From assembly GCA_947388575.1 (NCBI GenBank), contig CANDSI010000061.1, positions 1 to 6,503 on the forward strand: a stretch of 6,503 nucleotides of DNA. Reading direction: 5' to 3'. Below are positions 3,027 through 6,503 of the stretch, piece by piece; the first letter of the stretch is position 1, and every line of letters begins with the position of its first letter. Source of the stretch: an uncultured Mycoplasma sp. (GTDB lineage Bacteria > Bacillota_I > Bacilli_A > RF39 > UBA660). The translations under genes and the position numbers were made by a program. The notes under the pieces are model-generated. The model did no database searches. It was not told the origin of the DNA and worked only from the letters and a program-made list of their open reading frames with translations.

Positions 3027-4768
3027 TGCAAAAAATAGATAGAGTAACAGTATATGCTAAATCAGTTGTAAATGGCGAAGTTGTTTGTGGAATCTATCAT
3101 AAATTAGCTTGTCAAAGGCATCTAAATGATTTAGAAAAGCAAAACACTAAGGAGTTTCCATATTATTGGGATATAGATGCGAGCGAAAGAGTACTTGAAT
3201 ATGCTGAAACACTAGTAAATATCGAAGGAAATGAGCCTAAACAAGTAAAATTAATAGGCTCACAAATATTTGGCATTGGTTGCCGCTTTGGTTGGAAAAA
3301 GCAGAATGGATACAGACGTTTTAGAAGGTCATATAAGTCGGTAGCTAGACAAAATGGTAAAACATTTGAAAATGGTATAATGGGTACTTACATTGGTAAT
3401 TTTAGTGGTTATAATTATGGTAAGTTATTTACTGTTGCTACTAAAAAAAGACAGGCTCGGCTAGCTTGGGAAGCAATGGCTCAATTTATTAAAGCTGATA
3501 AAGAATTAAGTGATTTATTTGAAGTAAAAGATTATAAGTCATTAATTATTTGCAACATAACAAATTCTACTATTGAAGCGCTTTCAAAAGAAGCGGGACT
3601 TGACGATGGCTTTAGGTCAATATTTAGTTCAATTGATGAAATTCATCAACATAAAGACAATAAGATTTACAAAGCAATTTATAACGGAACTGGTGCTTTA
3701 GAAGAAACACTTATATCTATGATAACAACTAGAGGTTTTGATATTAGTCCTACAAGTTTTAGTTATGAAATGGATAACTATGCAATTAAAGTTCTTGAAG
3801 GTTTAGCAACTGCCGAGGACTTTTTTGTTGATATTCATTGCTTAGATAAAGACGACGATCCATTTGACGAGAAAAATTGGATTAAAGCTAATCCGTACTT
3901 AGCTAGCACTGAAAAAGGTATGAAGACTTTAAGAGAGTTTGCTCAAACCGCTAAAGATATGGGTGGAAGTGAATTAAGAGATTTTATTACTAAAATACTT
4001 AATCTTTGGGCTAGAAATAATGAAAATCAATTCATTAATCTTGAAGATTGGAAAGAATGTGAATGTGATGATACAATAGAGCGATATCGAGGTAAAACTT
4101 GTTATGGCGGTTTAGATTTATCTCATGGTGGGGATTTAACAACATTAGCTTTAGAGTTTCCCCTTGAAAATGGCGAGTTTTATGAATTTTCTCATTCTTT
4201 TATGCCAAAAGGCGGACTGCAAGAGCATATAATAAGCGATATTGCACCTTATGATATATGGAAAGAAAAAGAACTTATAACCATCACAGGTGGTGTAAAC
4301 GAATATAAAAACGACTATAAATTCATTATTAGTTATTTAAAAGAATTAATTGAAAAATATGAAATAAAAATAGAAGCTATCGGATATGACCCTCATAATG
4401 CTGATGGCTTTTTAAGTGACTTAGAAGAACTTGGAATACCACTTTTAGAGATAACACAGAGTGCTAAATTTTTAAATGATGCAACTACAGACATACAACT
4501 TAATGTTAAATCTAAAAAGGTAAAATATGACAAGAATAATGAGCTTTTAAGTTGGTCTGTCAGTAATGCTAAGACTGTTGCCAATTCTTTCGGCGAAATT
4601 AAAGTTGATAAAGAGCCAAAAAATAGAAATAAAAGAATAGACCCAGTTGATGCAATGATAGACGCGCATGTTGCTTATATGAAGTTTAAAGATGAAAATT
4701 TAAACCTAGACGAAGTAATGGATAACTACTTAGAAGTAATGGGTTGGAAGGCAGGTGAAGAACAATGA
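3026..4768 (+). CDS. terL: Terminase large subunit (ATPase and nuclease)
   Basis: This is the motor that pumps DNA into the prohead and cuts it to length. All 580 residues are present. The N-terminal ATPase has the adenine-binding region near Q80 (SQIFG...FGW), Walker A SVARQNGKT (105-113), Walker B SIFSSIDEIH with D204/E205, and the coupling motif ISMITTRG (230-237). The C-terminal RNase-H-like nuclease shows the metal-binding acidic residues D364 (GGLDLSHGGD), D455 (IGYDPHNADG) and D539/D542/D546 (RIDPVDAMIDA). The N-terminal VTVYAKSVVNGE...LACQRHLNDL segment is typical of the HK97-type Terminase_1 family. The start ATG overlaps the TerS stop (TAATG) and has no strong ribosome-binding site, so translation is probably coupled. 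The stop overlaps the portal start (ATGA). No truncation or missing motif is seen. Confidence 0.97.
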   Translation: MQKIDRVTVYAKSVVNGEVVCGIYHKLACQRHLNDLEKQNTKEFPYYWDIDASERVLEYAETLVNIEGNEPKQVKLIGSQIFGIGCRFGWKKQNGYRRFRRSYKSVARQNGKTFENGIMGTYIGNFSGYNYGKLFTVATKKRQARLAWEAMAQFIKADKELSDLFEVKDYKSLIICNITNSTIEALSKEAGLDDGFRSIFSSIDEIHQHKDNKIYKAIYNGTGALEETLISMITTRGFDISPTSFSYEMDNYAIKVLEGLATAEDFFVDIHCLDKDDDPFDEKNWIKANPYLASTEKGMKTLREFAQTAKDMGGSELRDFITKILNLWARNNENQFINLEDWKECECDDTIERYRGKTCYGGLDLSHGGDLTTLALEFPLENGEFYEFSHSFMPKGGLQEHIISDIAPYDIWKEKELITITGGVNEYKNDYKFIISYLKELIEKYEIKIEAIGYDPHNADGFLSDLEELGIPLLEITQSAKFLNDATTDIQLNVKSKKVKYDKNNELLSWSVSNAKTVANSFGEIKVDKEPKNRNKRIDPVDAMIDAHVAYMKFKDENLNLDEVMDNYLEVMGWKAGEEQ

Positions 4769-6027
4769 AAAATCCAATAAAAAATATTTTCAAAGTAAAA
4801 AATAAAGCAGATACGCAAGAGTGGATAACTTTAGCTGATTTTTTAGGGTTAGATAAATGTATGAATAAAGATGAAAGGTCAGAAGCTACTTATTTTGCTT
4901 GTTTAAAGATATTAAGCGAAAGCTTAGGAAAACTTCCATTAAAACTTATGCGAAAAACAGATAAAAATGGTGTAATAGAAGCTAGAAATCATGCTTTATA
5001 TAGCAAAATACGTTATAGACCTAATAGGTTTATGACATCGACTACCTTTTGGGGTACAATGGAATATTTTAGAAATCACGACGGAAATGCAATAGCATAT
5101 ATATCTGATTCAGGCTCTAACCTTGAGTTAGTGCCACTTAATTATAATGAAGTTCAAATATGGTATGACGATGCATGTATATTAAGTAAAACTCCTGATA
5201 TTTTTTATTTATATAGTCATGGAGGTCAAACTTATAAATTTGGTAGTGAAGAAGTATTACATTTGAAATCATCTACTACAGATGATGGAATTATAGGATT
5301 AAGTGTTAGAGAAAAACTTGCAACTACAATTGAAGGTAATAAAAAAGCTCAAAAACTGCAAAATAGTTTATATGAAAGTGGTTTTACAGCAAAAGCAGCT
5401 ATCCAATACACTGGAGATTTAAATTCTAAAAATACCGAATCATTTTTAGCTAATATGGAAAAGTATGCTAAAGGAGAAGTGAAAATATCAAAAGGTTTAG
5501 TTCCTATTCCTTTAGGAAGTTCTTTAATACCACTTAATACTAAATTAGGCGATAACGAATTTTTAGAACTTAAAAGATATAGTGCTTCACAAATAGCAGC
5601 TGCTTTTGGAATTAAACCAATCCAAATAAATGATTATACAAAAGCTAGTTATGCTTCGAGTGAAAATCAAAATTTAGCTTTTCTAGTAGATACTTTACTA
5701 TATATATTAAAACAATATGAAGAAGAATTGAATTATAAATTATTATCTGAAAAAGAACTTAAAGCAGGTTATTATTTTAAATTTAATACTGGCGCATTGC
5801 TAAGAGCAGATTTAAAAACACAAGTAGAGAGTTTAACGCAAGGCATATCTAATTATTTATATACTCCAAATGAAGCAAGAAGTTTTATAGATTTACCTTC
5901 TAAAGAGGGTGGAGACGAGCTTATTGGTAATGGTTCTACAATAAAATTAAGTCAAGTAGGGCTTCAGTATGGTTCTAAAGGTTCGAGTGAGCCTTTGAAT
6001 ATAAATAAAAAAGGAGGTGACGGATAA
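4765..6027 (+). CDS. HK97-family portal protein
   Basis: The portal forms the dodecameric ring at one capsid vertex through which TerL drives DNA, and to which the tail connector later attaches. The 420-residue length is normal for the HK97/Phage_portal family. Recognisable segments are the N-terminal ATYFACLKILSESLGKLPLKL (41-61), IIGLSVREKLATTI (176-189), the SASQIAAAFGIKP segment (273-285), SENQNLAFLVDTLLYIL (299-315) and the C-terminal TPNEARSFIDLPSKEGGD (367-384). The start ATG overlaps the TerL stop by four bases (ATGA), with AGGTGAAG just upstream inside terL. The last codons (KKGGDG) double as the perfect ribosome-binding site AAGGAGGTGA of the protease gene. The protein appears intact. 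Confidence 0.96.
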   Translation: MKNPIKNIFKVKNKADTQEWITLADFLGLDKCMNKDERSEATYFACLKILSESLGKLPLKLMRKTDKNGVIEARNHALYSKIRYRPNRFMTSTTFWGTMEYFRNHDGNAIAYISDSGSNLELVPLNYNEVQIWYDDACILSKTPDIFYLYSHGGQTYKFGSEEVLHLKSSTTDDGIIGLSVREKLATTIEGNKKAQKLQNSLYESGFTAKAAIQYTGDLNSKNTESFLANMEKYAKGEVKISKGLVPIPLGSSLIPLNTKLGDNEFLELKRYSASQIAAAFGIKPIQINDYTKASYASSENQNLAFLVDTLLYILKQYEEELNYKLLSEKELKAGYYFKFNTGALLRADLKTQVESLTQGISNYLYTPNEARSFIDLPSKEGGDELIGNGSTIKLSQVGLQYGSKGSSEPLNINKKGGDG

Positions 6028-6503
6028 TGAAATTCTATGAGTTTAAAAATGTAACTTCTACAGAAGCTGATTTATATATTTATGGAGAAATAGTTCAAGA
6101 AAAATATGTGGATTGGTGGACAGGTGAAGAGAGTAAGACAGATGTAGCTTTAATGGATTTTAAAGAAGAACTTGATAAAATTGGAAATGTACAGATATTA
6201 AATTTATATATTAATTCGCCAGGTGGTGATGTATTTGTAGCTTCTGCTATGATAAGTATGTTAGAGCGAGTTAAGAGTAAAGGCACTACAATTAATGCCT
6301 ATGTAGATGGTATTAGTGCAAGTGCAGCCTCATTTTTAATGTTTGTTGCAGATAATATCTATCTTTACAAAAATTCAATAGTTATGGTTCATAAACCAAT
6401 GAGTTATGCTTATGGCAATTCTGTTGATATGCAAAAAGTCATTGATACTTTAGAAAAAATCGAAAGTAGTACAATGATTCCGATGTATATGTCAAAAGCC
6501 AAA
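6027..6503 (+). CDS. ClpP-like prohead (head maturation) protease, 3' end outside the window
   Basis: The gene starts at the TAATG junction with the portal gene, six bases after AAGGAGGTGA (6011-6020), and runs for 159 codons to the window edge without a stop. It is a ClpP-type serine peptidase: ADLYIYGEIV (14-23), the oxyanion-loop motif INSPGGDV (62-69), the nucleophile in DGISASAAS (Ser99), and the catalytic histidine in VMVHKPM (His122). The catalytic aspartate region and the C-terminus lie beyond the window. In HK97-like phages with this gene order, such proteases degrade the scaffold and trim the major capsid protein during head maturation. The next gene should therefore encode the capsid protein. 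The position between portal and the expected capsid gene separates it from a housekeeping ClpP. Confidence 0.94.
   Translation, partial: MKFYEFKNVTSTEADLYIYGEIVQEKYVDWWTGEESKTDVALMDFKEELDKIGNVQILNLYINSPGGDVFVASAMISMLERVKSKGTTINAYVDGISASAASFLMFVADNIYLYKNSIVMVHKPMSYAYGNSVDMQKVIDTLEKIESSTMIPMYMSKAK

Noticed and set aside
4393..4584. Leftward ORF opposite the terL nuclease domain
   Set aside because: Antisense shadow of a fully conserved gene, with no supporting signals.
6095..6286. Leftward ORF opposite the protease gene
   Set aside because: The rightward frame carries the ClpP motifs (SPGGD). The opposite frame is a shadow.
1..6503. CRISPR array, insertion sequence, or attachment site
   Set aside because: No regularly spaced repeats, transposase motifs, or integrase with flanking direct repeats were seen. 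The tRNA is internal to phage genes, so it is not an integration target by position.

Overview
The window is AT-rich DNA from a tailed phage or prophage of a low-GC Firmicute, most likely a clostridial host. Evidence: A/T-ending codons dominate, ATA and AGA codons are frequent, ribosome-binding sites are strong GGAGG/AGGAGGT types, and gene order is that of an HK97-like siphophage. From left to right it crosses the end of the early/middle region, the late-gene switch and the start of the head/packaging operon.

Positions 1-701 hold the last codons of an upstream gene, a small ORF with a probable TTG start, and a 146-residue regulator of the ArpU/RinA/sigma-like type. Directly after it (702-737) is a probable late promoter: two aatgtccg repeats exactly 11 bp apart and an extended -10 (TGCTAAAAT). 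The first product of that transcript is a complete tRNA (802-877) with encoded CCA and anticodon UAU, i.e. tRNA-Ile reading AUA. It sits between two similar terminator-like hairpins (AGATAC...GTATCT plus a T run). A 9-bp long-range inverted repeat (919-993) and a small hypothetical gene (1040-1285) follow.

Positions 1286-1677 hold a leftward two-gene operon that opposes everything else. It has a perfect sigma-A promoter (TTGACA, 17 bp, TGG-TATAAT) with an 18-bp dyad inside the spacer, a 37-codon gene, a 13-bp hairpin whose loop contains that gene's stop codon, and a ribbon-helix-helix protein. It looks like a self-regulated moron expressed in the lysogen. A rightward terminator-like hairpin with a GAAA loop (1693-1716) closes this block.

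From 1740 to the end, tightly packed rightward genes overlap by TAATG or ATGA junctions: a 43-residue ORF, an HNH endonuclease, a 66-residue protein, a 36-codon ORF, P27-family small terminase, large terminase, HK97-type portal, and a ClpP-like prohead protease cut off by the window end. Together these cut and package the genome (HNH, TerS, TerL), form the portal vertex, and mature the capsid. The small-terminase gene is the main oddity: its well-placed ATG is followed by CCC TAG, and the family protein continues only in the +1 frame, so either a +1 frameshift at CCC-U or a one-base insertion is present. The ORFs seen opposite the terminase, portal and protease genes are shadows and are left out.
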